This document shows positions 1 to 9,235 of a stretch of 64,000 nucleotides of DNA, one piece after another (the first letter of the stretch is position 1; each line of letters begins with the position of its first letter). The notes beneath the pieces were generated by a model. That model did no database searches and was not told the origin of the DNA. It saw nothing but the letters and a program-made list of their open reading frames with translations. The stretch spans positions 164,734,001 through 164,798,000 of the forward strand of contig JBITNC010000001.1 in the NCBI GenBank assembly GCA_050084985.1, written 5' to 3'. The stretch comes from Nageia nagi (lineage: Eukaryota; Pinophyta). Position numbers and translations under genes: made by a program.

Positions 1-201
1 TGTGTAGGAGAGAAAGGAATTGTAGTAAGAGGGTGCATAGTTTGAGAATTGAGATCTATTTGTGGATGTACTCCCAAGGAGGGAGGAACCACTTATATTG
101 GTGTTATCTTGTGTGAATGGTGTTATTAGCTTGTAGATGTTGAATGATTGAGTTTCCTATAGTCTTGGACCTTGAGGATTAGTGTAGATCTAATTCCTTC
201 A
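1..201 (+). repeat. 3' portion of a copia LTR (E2-type), cut by the window edge
   Basis: This stretch matches base for base, with few differences, the last 200 bp of the E2 LTR (about 18990-19190), including the terminal block ending in CA. It ends at 201. The sequence that follows is not a primer site but the interior of element T (compare 12285 onward). It is therefore either the 3' LTR of an element lying to the left or a solo LTR. The target duplication cannot be tested because the other end is outside the window. Confidence 0.85.
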
Positions 202-484
202 TTGAATATATATGTTATGAAGACATGCATGGTGATGGAGAATTCTTTATTGAAGAGGAGGATGTAAATGAGTCTAGTGTGAAGCCTTGTGCAACTCTCA
301 TAGAAGAGAGTCATGTGCATGAACTTGTTCTTATATAGAAGAGAGGAGAAGGTGAAGCTTGTTATGAAAACCTCATTGTTAGAGGCATGTATTAAGATAA
401 AGACATGAATTATGGATTCTTTCTTTTAGAGGAAGAATGTGTCGAAAAGAAAAATTATGTTGATAAATATCTTATAGGAAAGGC
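202..484 (+). mobile_element. Element T, internal copy A, left part (interrupted by E1)
   Basis: This is collinear with 12288-12566 in copy B of the same element: the same order of blocks, with many substitutions and some in-frame stops. It encodes a decayed version of the acidic ORF seen intact at 12213-12725. It stops abruptly at 484, where E1 begins, and resumes at about 9236. Confidence 0.85.
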
Positions 485-966
485 TGTTAGAATTTGTAAT
501 GAAATATTGTGAATATCTAAACTCCTTGTAAATTCAATTAATCACTTAAAGGATATGTAGATACCTTAAGGGATTAATTGAATTCTTTAATATGTAGACT
601 TTGACTTTACCAAGTGGTTAGCTGGTAGGTTAAAGTTAGGTGATACATTTATTGTAACCCTAACCTTACCCTTGGGTTAAAGGGAGGTTAGGGAGGTGCT
701 CTCAAACTATAAATAGAGGGCCTCTCCTCTTGTAATAGAACTAAGTTTTTGGAGTAAGATTACTCTACTGGTTGTGTAGGAGAGGAAGAGAATAGTTGTA
801 AGAGGGGCATACTTGAGAATTGAAATACTAGTTGTGGATGTACTCCCAAGGAGGGAGGAACCACATTACACTTGTGTTATCTTGTGTGATTGTGTTATCT
901 TGTGTATGATTGAGTTTCCTAGTCTTGGTCCTTGAGGATTTGTTTAGATCTAGTCTAAATCCTGCA
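485..966 (+). repeat. E1 5' LTR
   Basis: Starts TGTTAG and ends TGCA, 482 bp, directly followed by the primer site. It is repeated at 8757-9235. It contains the TATA box at 708-715. In LTR type it groups with E3: both share the block around aagaggggcatacttgag, which E2 lacks. Confidence 0.92.
708..715 (+). promoter_or_regulatory. TATA box of the E1 LTR promoter
   Basis: TATAAATA followed by gaggg, about 225 bp into the LTR. The same motif is at the same place in the LTRs of E2 (18925), E3 (36099-36106, minus) and E4 (16757). Transcription would start shortly downstream, defining the U3/R boundary. Confidence 0.75.
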
Positions 967-980
967 ATTGGTATCAGAGC
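967..980 (+). other. E1 primer-binding site
   Basis: attggtatcagagc lies immediately after the 5' LTR. TGGTATCAGAGC is the standard plant initiator tRNA-Met primer site of copia elements, used to start minus-strand DNA. Confidence 0.92.
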
Positions 981-1060
981 TTGGTGTGGAAGCTCTTCTT
1001 CTTGGTGTGGAAGCTCTTTTTCTAGGTGTGGAAGCTTTTCTTTTGGTGTGGAAGCTACAT
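981..1060 (+). repeat. Short tandem repeat just after the primer site
   Basis: Four units of about 20-21 bp built on ggtgtggaagct start at 983, 1003, 1024 and 1044. E2 has a single unit at the same place (about 19205) and E3 has two longer units (35750-35850, minus). The copy number varies between family members. Confidence 0.8.
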
Positions 1061-1924
1061 CTTGGTGATCCTTCTTCATTCCTCATCTTACACTCCATTG
1101 GTGAGGTAAATTCCAAGAGAAGGTATAAATTTCCTCCTCATTTGGTTATTTTATGGATTATTTCATGATTAACAAGTTGCAATTTTTTTTACTAATCCTC
1201 TATGTTACTTGCAATTTTTAAATTGCTATAATTCTTTTAAAAAGGGTTAGTATACAAAAATTATATTTTTTTTCATATTATATTGAACTTAAATGTATGT
1301 GTTGGTTCAATTTATCACAACATTTGCTTAATACCAATATATGATGAAACTTGCAATATATACTAACATTAATTATGTTATTACTATTTGCTTAAAAATA
1401 GTAATATATTATTGTGAAATTTCTCATATATATACTACCATTTTTTATGTTAGTGGTATTTTTTTTTATTGGTGAGGCATGAACATTTACAAAAAAAAAT
1501 GAGAGGAGGATACTTATTTTTTTGTTCTACTACAAATTTTTACATGAGGGCACAATAATATTTATATACATTTTTTGTATATCCAAAAACCAGGGAAAGG
1601 TATTTAAACAAAAAAAAATCAAATAAGCTTTTTTTTTAATTATCAATTTATAAATAAATAAAACATATTATTATTTATAAAACATTTAAGGAATAAAAGG
1701 CACACTAGTGGTGGTGGCTCCTACCACGGCTGCAGCGCGCGGCTTACGACCGCCTCCACCTTAATTTTTTTTTGCCCTGGTAGACTTGTATGCAACATGT
1801 GAATGCAAACAATGTTTCATGCATTGCAATAATCATAGGATATGCCCAACATAGATACATTGAACAGCTTCATGTATAGTTTCATGGACTGCACCGATTG
1901 CCTCCTCCCTTGGGTGCGAATTGT

Positions 1925-2095
1925 TTAGTTCAACTTGCACGCACTGCTACGGCTTTCGGTGTGTCAGAGCTAATTCATGTAGGTAGCAAAGACTTCAATG
2001 CTTTTGGAAGCCATGGATCCACTCTTCATGTCAATTTCCACCATTTTCATACCTTGCAAGATGCTCGCCAATATCTCACGATAGCTCGCACAAAA
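1925..2095 (+). pseudogene. Captured fragment of a SpoU-family tRNA/rRNA methyltransferase gene
   Basis: The + frame encodes LARTATAFGVSEL, then the glycine-rich stretch DFNAFGSHGST and HFHTLQDARQYL. This is the N-terminal signature of plant SpoU (TrmH-like, SPOUT-fold) RNA 2'-O-methyltransferases, where the motif LARSATAFG is highly conserved. Only about 57 codons are present. The knot domain that binds S-adenosylmethionine is absent, so it is a non-functional exon fragment. It lies in sense orientation inside the E1 leader, and short degenerate repeats built on gtttcatggactgcaatgatcat flank it on both sides. The local ORF runs 1898-2146. Confidence 0.75.
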
Positions 2096-2424
2096 TGGCT
2101 ACCATGTGACTTGTTTGACACGATGCATGGTACAGCCGAGTTTTAATGGACTGCAATGATCATAGGCAATGCACAAAACTAGATAATTTGACAAAGCATG
2201 TGAATTGTTTGCCCAAATGCAGATAATGTTTCATGGACTATAATGCACGTAGAATATGCACCAAAATGAATACGTTGATAGGATCCGTAAATTATTTAAC
2301 AAAATGCATGCTTCAAATAAAGTTTCATGCACTGTAATGATCGTCAGATTTGCTTCATCAAACCTCCTCTTTCGGCTAAGGATTTGGGGGTAATACAAAG
2401 CTTGGACCTACTTTCCACCAGAAA

Positions 2425-2487
2425 ATGCCTCTTCGGCTCAAAATCAAGAGGAAACTTGCCCAAAGATCTGAACGAGTAAAGTCGGTT
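2425..2487 (+). pseudogene. Captured fragment: N-terminus of coatomer subunit beta' (COPB2/SEC27)
   Basis: From the ATG at 2425 the frame reads MPLRLKIKRKLAQRSERVKS, essentially the conserved start of plant coatomer beta' (a COPI vesicle-coat WD40 protein). After this point similarity ends, as expected if only the first coding exon was taken. It is sense relative to E1. It is a second, unrelated host fragment within 350 bp of the SpoU piece. The neighbouring GC-richer block 2554-2800 may be further captured sequence, but I do not recognise it. Confidence 0.75.
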
Positions 2488-4011
2488 GAATGGGCCTATG
2501 AAATTTTTTTTGCCTCATCGAAATGCCATCTAATAGACTGCAATATTCATTAAATGAAGGGCCACTTGAACACAGTCTCACGAACCACTCCAACCTCTCC
2601 TCGCTTTGTATTTCATCCCTACCCCTTATCATCTTCGTGGTTGGGCTGGTCAATAGCCACCCCATGCGCTTCACGTGACCTCCACTGCCCGATGTGGCCT
2701 CCTCCTCCTTGCCGAATTTGGCTCTTGCCACCTCTGTCCAACCTCTCAACCTCCATGCAGCTTACCTTGGCCACCTTTCCTATTTTTTTCAATAATAGTT
2801 GTTGAGCCTTAATGCAGGGATTTGATTTTTTTTGCCTTGATCAAAATTCAACATTTAAGGGCTTTTTTTTTTCCCTAAGTCTTTTTTAAGTAAACAAAGG
2901 CCCTATTTACTTACCATGCCTATTTCAAAGCCCAATTATAGCATCCAAGTTTTTAGGGATCACACATTACTTGAAAAACATGGGGAGAAACCATACTTAA
3001 ACACAATTTTTTAGCATCCAAGTTTTAGCACTTTAAGTAAAAACAGGGGGACTTTTTTATATTTTTTACTTAAATCTTTATGGATCTTGCATGTTATGTT
3101 TATAATGCATGCCTCTTAACCTTGTTAGGAATCAAACATGCTTAGTACTTAAAATTTTAAGTTAAATAATGCATGATGCATGTTTATTACTTAATTTTAA
3201 GTCATGGAATAATACATGTTTAAGTTATGGATTAATGCTAAGTAGGACTTAGCCTTTGTAAAATTCATTATTTTTGAACTTGAACAAAAATATGAAAAAT
3301 GTAAAAGTCCTTTAGGGGTTAGTACAAAACCCATTGGACTCTTAAGGTTTCAAGTTCGTGTGGATGGAGTATTTTCACTTTACTTTATATTTTTGCACAT
3401 TTGCTTTATACTTGCAAATACGCAAAATCTTGAAAGTAACCCCTAAAATGAATACATCCGCACATATTTTTTCACAACATGACTTGTTTGGGGAGCCACA
3501 AGGTGAGGACAGGGTAGACTGGAGCCTTTTTAGTCCGAAGACCAAAGTGGTGGTAAGTCTATCTTAATTTTCCCTAAGACCTCTGTTGGATTGGACATAA
3601 CTCTATTAGGTGGACAGGCATGTGTGTAGTGATACCACATGTCTGCACATCCATTCAGGGATTATCCTAATAACCTAGGAGGAAAATTGAAAACCTTAAT
3701 CAAGATAATTAAAATTGTTGGTCCAAGATACATCGGATCCTTGGAAAATAGTTAGTACTTCTCCTTGTGAGAGTATATTACTGACCAAGGTAAACTAGTT
3801 GAGGACTGGTAGTACCTGGGCTCCACCTTGCGGGCATCCAGGTGAAGGCCTAATTCTATATAAGAAAACAACCCCAACTTTATCCTTCTACAGATCGTGG
3901 TTAATAAGTTTGCACATGTAGGACATGTTTGCTTATTAGATGTTTTATATGTATAGATGGAAAATTGTAAAAGTTTGCATTCTTATTGCATATTTACTTT
4001 TTTTTGTAGCA

Positions 4012-4962
4012 ATGGTTGAAACCTTCGTTCCCAAGCATATACTCGACGGTTTCAACTTTGGAATATGGGAACCTCGTATGAAAGTTGAGTTACAAGTAAG
4101 AAAGCTGTGGCAAACAGTTATTGAAGACTTGGTCGCTCCTATTGATGAGAAGGCTCTTGAAGTATACAACTCAAAGAATGAGTTAGTAACTTCAATGATT
4201 TATCGTGCAGTTTTAGATGACATCCTTCTCATGATCTCTTCATCAACATCAGCAAAGGAAGCTTGGGATAGGCTAAAGAAAATTTACCTTGGGTCAAAAT
4301 TTTCAAGGAGGTTCACCATTTTACAAAAGTTGTTGCAGTATTGTCAAGGTGAAGATGAAAGTGCCTCTATCTACTTGAACAAAATCATTGACCTCAGGAC
4401 ACAACTGGTTGGTTGTGGGTGCAACTGGATCAATGATGAGTTCATGGTCTTCATCATTCTTCAAAGCCTTTCTACAAATTTTAGTAACTTTGTCACGGTT
4501 ATGGAAACAAGGCTCGATGATGAAGAAGATGTCATCTCTCTTGATAACCTTTCTAGACTCCTTTTGAAGCATGAGGAAACTTTGAACAAGAAAATGTTGA
4601 ACCTTTCTCCAAAGGAGAATAGCATTGCTCTAGGAGCAACCAAAACTCCTTTCAAAAAAAAGTTCAAACATTATAAATTCAAAGATAAAAAGTTCTCATC
4701 TACCTTCAAGAAGTATGAGAAAAAGGGCAATAATAATGGCAACTTCAGGCAAAGGAATGATAAAGCTGGATCAAGCAATCCAACACCTCAAGAAAAGTTT
4801 GATGGAAATTGTAACTTTTGTGGCATCTTTGGGCACAAAGAGTATGATTTTCGTAAGAAGAAATTTGCTCAAAAAGGTAAGGGAAATGCAAATGTGAGAA
4901 ATTTCAATAATAGAAAGAAGAACAAGCATACTGCTACTGTTGCCTACTACTCAATGACTTAA
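4012..4962 (+). pseudogene. gag: E1 gag (copia capsid/nucleocapsid)
   Basis: I place the start at the ATG at 4012 (MVETFVPKHILDG), just after the acceptor-like GTAG. The open frame runs back to 3940, but E2 and E3 also have an ATG here. It has the UBN2/copia-type Gag fold: LDGFNFGIWEPRMK at the start, then AWDRLKKIYLGSKFSRR and the LDDEEDVISLDNLSRLLLKHE helix. The zinc knuckle is CNFCGIFGHKEYDF: it has the two first Cys and the His, but the final Cys is Phe. It ends at a TAA at 4960-4962 where E3 reads MTQTIS, so this is a premature stop (CAA to TAA) inside the gag-pol polyprotein. Confidence 0.9.
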
Positions 4963-7925
4963 ACTATTTCAAAAGATTATATTATTGATTCAGGATGCAC
5001 TAATCACATGTGTTATGAAAAAGATAAGTTTGAAAACTTTCATAAGTACAAGAAGGATGCAGTTGTGATAGGTGATAATACAGTCCTTGATGTTCAAGGA
5101 ATAGGGAGTGTGAAGATTCATGGAAAGACTCTTGATAATGTCTTTTACGTGCCTAAACTAAGGATGAATCTCATCTCCGTAATTCAGATTACAAGGAAAG
5201 GATACTCATTTGAGTTTACCTCACACTCCTAGTGTGTTAAGAAAGGACTTGCCACCTTCATGAAAGGATCAGTAAAGGATGACCTTTATATTATGGATCA
5301 AGTTCCTTCAAAGATTTGTCTTGCTGCAAATGTTTGTTCAAAGGGTAATCTTTGGCATCAACGATTAGGGCACCTTAACCACAAGAGTATTCAAGATATG
5401 AAAACTCAAGAACTTGTGGAAGGTTTACCTAATATTTCACCCATAATTGGTCTTTGTGAAAGGTGCATTCTAGGAAAGATGAATAGGTAAAAGTTTGAAA
5501 AAGATAAGGCAACTCGGGCTACTCATGCTCTTCAGCTTGTGCATTCAGATTTGATGGGTCTGTTTCAGACTAAGTCTCTAGGGCCAGCTTCTTATGTTCT
5601 AACCTTCATTGATGACTTCAGTAGGATGACATTTGGTTATCTACTCGAGCACAAGGATCAAACTTTTGACAGGTTTAAAGACTTCAAGGCTCTTGTTGAA
5701 AATCAAACTGATTTTAAGATCAAGATGTTGAGATCTGATAATGGGGGTGAGTATAATAGCAATGAGTTTAATGACTATTGTGTTAAACATGGGATCAAGT
5801 GAAAATTCACAATCCCTTACACCCCTTAGCAAAATGGAGTTGCTGAAAGGAAGAATCGAACCATTATGGAAATGGCAAGATGCATGTTGGGTAACCTTCC
5901 TAGTTTCTTATGGGGAGAAGCTGTTCACACTGCTATTCACACCCTAAATAGGTGTCCAACTAAGGCAGTTGAAGGTAAAACTCTATATGAAGCATGGACA
6001 GGAAAGAAACCTAACCTCTCACACTTTAGGGTCTTCGTTTGTGATGCATTTGCCTTCATTACCTTAGAGAAAAGAAAGAAGCTAGATAAATGATCAGAAA
6101 AATGCATCTTTGTGGGGTATGATAATCAGCATAGAGGTTACAGGCTCTACTCCTCCTCCCATCAAATAGTCTTTATTTCTAGGGATGTCAAGTTCAATGA
6201 ACTTCCTGAGGATACGACCTCTCATGCTGAGGTGTCTGATTCAGATGATTCTTTGCCTACACCTAACTGGTTGGATGATCATGTAGGGAAGTCACCACAA
6301 GAGCTAAATTCTCTAGCTTAGAGAATTACAAGGATTATGACCTTGAATAAATCCTTATTTGCCAAAATTGATAATATGAATGAGCCATCAACATTCAAAG
6401 AAGCTTCCAAGCAAGAGTGTTGGATGGAGGCTATGAAAGTTGAGTATGATGCGCTCATGAAAAATAAAACTTGGGATTTGGTTCCTTATCCCAATGAGAA
6501 AAATGTGATTGGCAATAAATGGATATACAAGGTCAAGTACAATTCTAATGGAAAAATTGAAAAATACAAAGCAAGGTTAGTGGCCAAAGGATTTGCTCAG
6601 AAATATGGTATTGATTATGAGGAAACCTTTGCTCCTGTGGCCAAGATGCCTACTATCAGGATAATCCTTGCTCTTTCTGTAGCTCAAAGATGGAAAGCTT
6701 TTCAACTTGATGTCAAGAGTGCATTTCTCATTGGTGACTTGGATGTCGAAATCTACATGAATCAACCAGAAGGATTTATTCTAGAAGGAAAAGAGTCTCT
6801 TGTGTGCAAGCTAAAGAAGTCTTTGTATGGACTTAAGCAAGCACCTAGAGCATGGTACAAGAAAATTTTAGGATTCTTTGCAGATATTGGTTTTTTCAAG
6901 TGCTTCTCTGACTTAGATCTCTATGTACTCAATCAAGGAAAAGATGTGGTCTTAATTCTCCTTTATGTGGATGATCTTCTCATAACTGGAAATAATATTG
7001 AAATCATCCAAGAGTGCATCTCCAAACTGAAGGCAACATTTGAAATGACTGATCTAGGTCTATTGCATTACTATCTTGGGATGTAAGTATACCAACACAA
7101 AGATTATACTTATCTTAGTGAATCTAAGTATATATCAGACATCTTAAGTTTGGAATGGAGGAGTGTAAATATGTTGCAATACCTATTTCTCCTAGAATCG
7201 TTGTATCTTTGAGCTTAGATTCTTAGTTGGCTGATGTTATAGCTTATAGGCAATTGATTAGTAGTCTTCTGTATCTGACTATCTCTTGACCTGATATTGC
7301 CTTTACAGTGAATCTGATGGCATGATTCATGCAAAAACCATATGTTGAACATCTCAATGCTATTAAGCAAATCTTGAGGTATGTGTCAGGGACAAATGAT
7401 CTTGCTCTTAAGTATTCCAAAGTGCCCTCGATTATTCTCTCTGGGTTCTCAGATTCTGATTATGGGGGAGATAGAGATGACAGAAAATCAACCTCTGCAT
7501 ATGTGTTTAGCATTGGTTCAGGTGCTATTTCTTGGGCTTCCAAGAAGTAACCTGCTATGACTCTTTCTACCATCGAAGCTGAATATCGAGCCATGTTTGT
7601 TATCGCCCAAGATGCTATTTGGCTAAGGCATCTTCTAAATGAAATTGGGTATAAGCAAAATGGCCCATCTCTTATTTCTTCAGATAATCAATCGGCTATC
7701 TCTTTGGCTAAGAATCCTGTGTTCCATCAGAGAACCAAACATGTGGAAATCCAAGCATATTTTATCAGGGAGAAGGTTCTAGATGACATCATACACTTGC
7801 AGTATTATCCATCTACTAAAAACTCTACTGATTTATTCACCAATCCCCTTCCTGAAGCTCAGTTCTGCAAGCTTAGGGATTCTCTTAGGTTGGTGAAGTT
7901 GCCCTCAAGGGGGAGTGAAGTTTGA
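4963..7925 (+). pseudogene. pol: E1 pol: protease, integrase, RT, RNase H (multiple stops)
   Basis: Order is copia type. Protease motif IIDSGCTNHM is near 4980-5010. The GAG-pre-integrase zinc finger WHQRLGHL...CERC lies at 5350-5470. The integrase core follows with HSD, RSDNGGE and NGVAE (D,D,E) at 5540-5850. RT follows with LDVKSAFL, LYGLKQAPRAWY and LLYVDDLL at 6700-6980. RNase H has GFSDSDYGG and STIEAEYRA at 7440-7600. Stops interrupt at 5230, 5488, 5800, 5827, 6091, 6319, 7084 and 7548, and a 4-nt deletion near 7145 shifts the frame. Most stops are C-to-T compatible when compared with E2/E3. The true pol stop is 7923-7925 and overlaps a polypurine-like run. Confidence 0.92.
7907..7915 (+). 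other. Polypurine-like run at the end of E1 pol (possible relict PPT)
   Basis: aagggggag followed by tg is identical to the real polypurine tract at 8748-8756, but it lies within the last pol codons, about 840 bp upstream of the LTR. In many plant copia elements the PPT sits exactly at the pol end. E2 keeps the same duplicate at 25763. Confidence 0.5.
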
Positions 7926-7981
7926 ACTTTTGTTAGTGATGATAACTTCACCTCTAAGAGGCCTTTTTTGATTGTACATTC

Positions 7982-8262
7982 TATACCTCCATGGTAAGTT
8001 TGCTCTGCATGATAAACTTGTTGTACAATTTTTGTTATAGAGTGTTGATTATTTTATACCTCAGTGGTAAGTTTGCTCTGCGTGACAAACTTGTTGTACA
8101 TTTTATACCTCTGTGGTAAGTTTGCTCTGCGTGAGAAACTTGTTGTACAAATTTTAAGCATATAATTAATATACCTCCATGGTAAGTTCACTCTACGTGA
8201 GGAACTTGTTGTACATTCTATACCTCCATGGTGAGTTTGCTCTGCATGAGAAACTCGTTGTA
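7982..8262 (+). repeat. E1 hairpin-repeat array in the 3' untranslated region
   Basis: Five units start with tatacct at 7982, 8055, 8104, 8170 and 8219, basic period 49 bp. Each unit holds an inverted repeat AAGTTT...AAACTT around CTC-loop-GAG. Two units have changed on both arms: AAGTTC/GAACTT at 8184-8207 and GAGTTT/AAACTC at 8233-8256, which preserves pairing. Homologous arrays are in E2 and E3. Confidence 0.85.
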
Positions 8263-8747
8263 CAATTTTTATGCTCTATTAAAAATCAACACATGTCTAT
8301 ATACAACAGGTGACTATGAGTAATGGCTTGACATCTCCGTGATGACTTATAGTGCACCATTGATCAGTTATTTATAAGATGGCATTATTTGATTCTCTAA
8401 TTAATAAAATGAATATATGATGCATCTAACTGATTTTATTCATGAGTTACTTGTAGCATACAGGATCTTCTTCAGAAATGTAGGTTACTCACCTTGTGTA
8501 AGCAAGCTCATGGAGACTCACATGTTAGCTTAAAGTTGATCGACTACTATGTATAGTGAAATGAGTTGTGCTTAATGATTGTATTGTAAACCATTTTTGT
8601 CAAATGATAATGTAGTGAGTCTCAAACTAGTTCCCAAAAAGATTCTCAAATATGTAAATGTTCTCATCTCCACTTGTATCTCTATGGAGGAGAACTCTCT
8701 CTTACTCTCTCTCTTCTCTCTTCTACGCTCTATCCCAATATTGCATT

Positions 8748-8756
8748 AAGGGGGAG
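8748..8756 (+). other. E1 polypurine tract
   Basis: aagggggag directly precedes the 3' LTR start TGTTAG at 8757. It would be the plus-strand primer site. Confidence 0.9.
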
Positions 8757-9235
8757 TGTTAGAATTTGTAATGAAATATTATGAATATCTAAACTCCTTG
8801 TAAATTCAATTAATCACTTAAAGGATATGTAGATACCTTAAGGGATTAATTGAATTCTTTAATATGTAGACTTTGACTTTACCAAGTGGTTAGTTGGTAG
8901 GTTAAAGTTAGGTGATACATTTATTATAACCCTAACCTTACCTTTGGGTTAAAGGGAGGTTAAGGAGGTGCTCTTAAACTATAAATAGAGGGCCTCTCCT
9001 CTTGTAACGGAACTAAGTTTTTGGAGTAAGATTACTCTACTGGTTTTGTAGGAGATGAAGAGAATAGTTGTAAGAGGGGCATACTTGAGAATTGAGATAC
9101 TAGTTGTGGATGTACTCCCAAGGAGGGAGGAACCACATTACACTTGTGTTATCTTGTGTGATTGTGTTATCTTGTGTATGATTGAGTTTCCTAGTCTTGG
9201 TCCTTGAGGATTTGTTTAGATCTAGTCTAAATCCA
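8757..9235 (+). repeat. E1 3' LTR
   Basis: About 479 bp, collinear with 485-966 and about 12 substitutions away by eye. The terminus is slightly altered (…atccaca against …atcctgca), so the end is uncertain by 2 bp. Confidence 0.88.

Larger units (their letters stand above)
1106..4009 (+). other. E1 candidate leader intron
   Basis: A donor-like GAG|GTAAAT at 1103-1111 lies about 140 bp after the LTR. A T-rich tract ending GTAG at 4009 lies two bases before the gag ATG at 4012. The same pair of signals frames the leader in E2 (19286-21930) and E3 (35710-32228, minus), although the leader contents differ. Splicing would join a short leader exon straight to gag and remove 2.9 kb that contains host-gene pieces. 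This is inference: no transcript evidence is available. Confidence 0.55.
485..9235 (+). mobile_element. E1: full-length Ty1/copia LTR retrotransposon, decayed
   Basis: The element has a 5' LTR (485-966), primer site, long leader, gag, pol in copia order (protease, integrase, RT, RNase H), a 3' hairpin array, a polypurine tract and a 3' LTR (8757-9235). The two LTRs differ at about a dozen positions by eye (about 2.5%). The element sits inside T copy A: the left flank ...aaaggc and the right flank atttagaaag... join to give the uninterrupted sequence of T copy B near 12560-12580. A clean 5-bp target duplication is not visible. The coding region has at least nine stops and one frameshift, so it cannot move by itself. 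Confidence 0.93.

Noticed and set aside
828-1079. Minus-strand open frame with repeated LPHQEEELPHQ peptide
   Set aside because: It is the reverse reading of the LTR end and the 20-21 bp repeat behind the primer site, so it is not a gene.
2444-2749. Open frames on both strands around 2444-2805
   Set aside because: Apart from the coatomer start at 2425-2487, no reading frame has recognisable content. The overlapping frames conflict, so I keep it only as possible captured DNA.
7982-8262. CRISPR-like array (regular repeats with spacers) in E1-E3 3' regions
   Set aside because: Units are contiguous 49-bp tandem repeats without unique spacers, in a plant retroelement.
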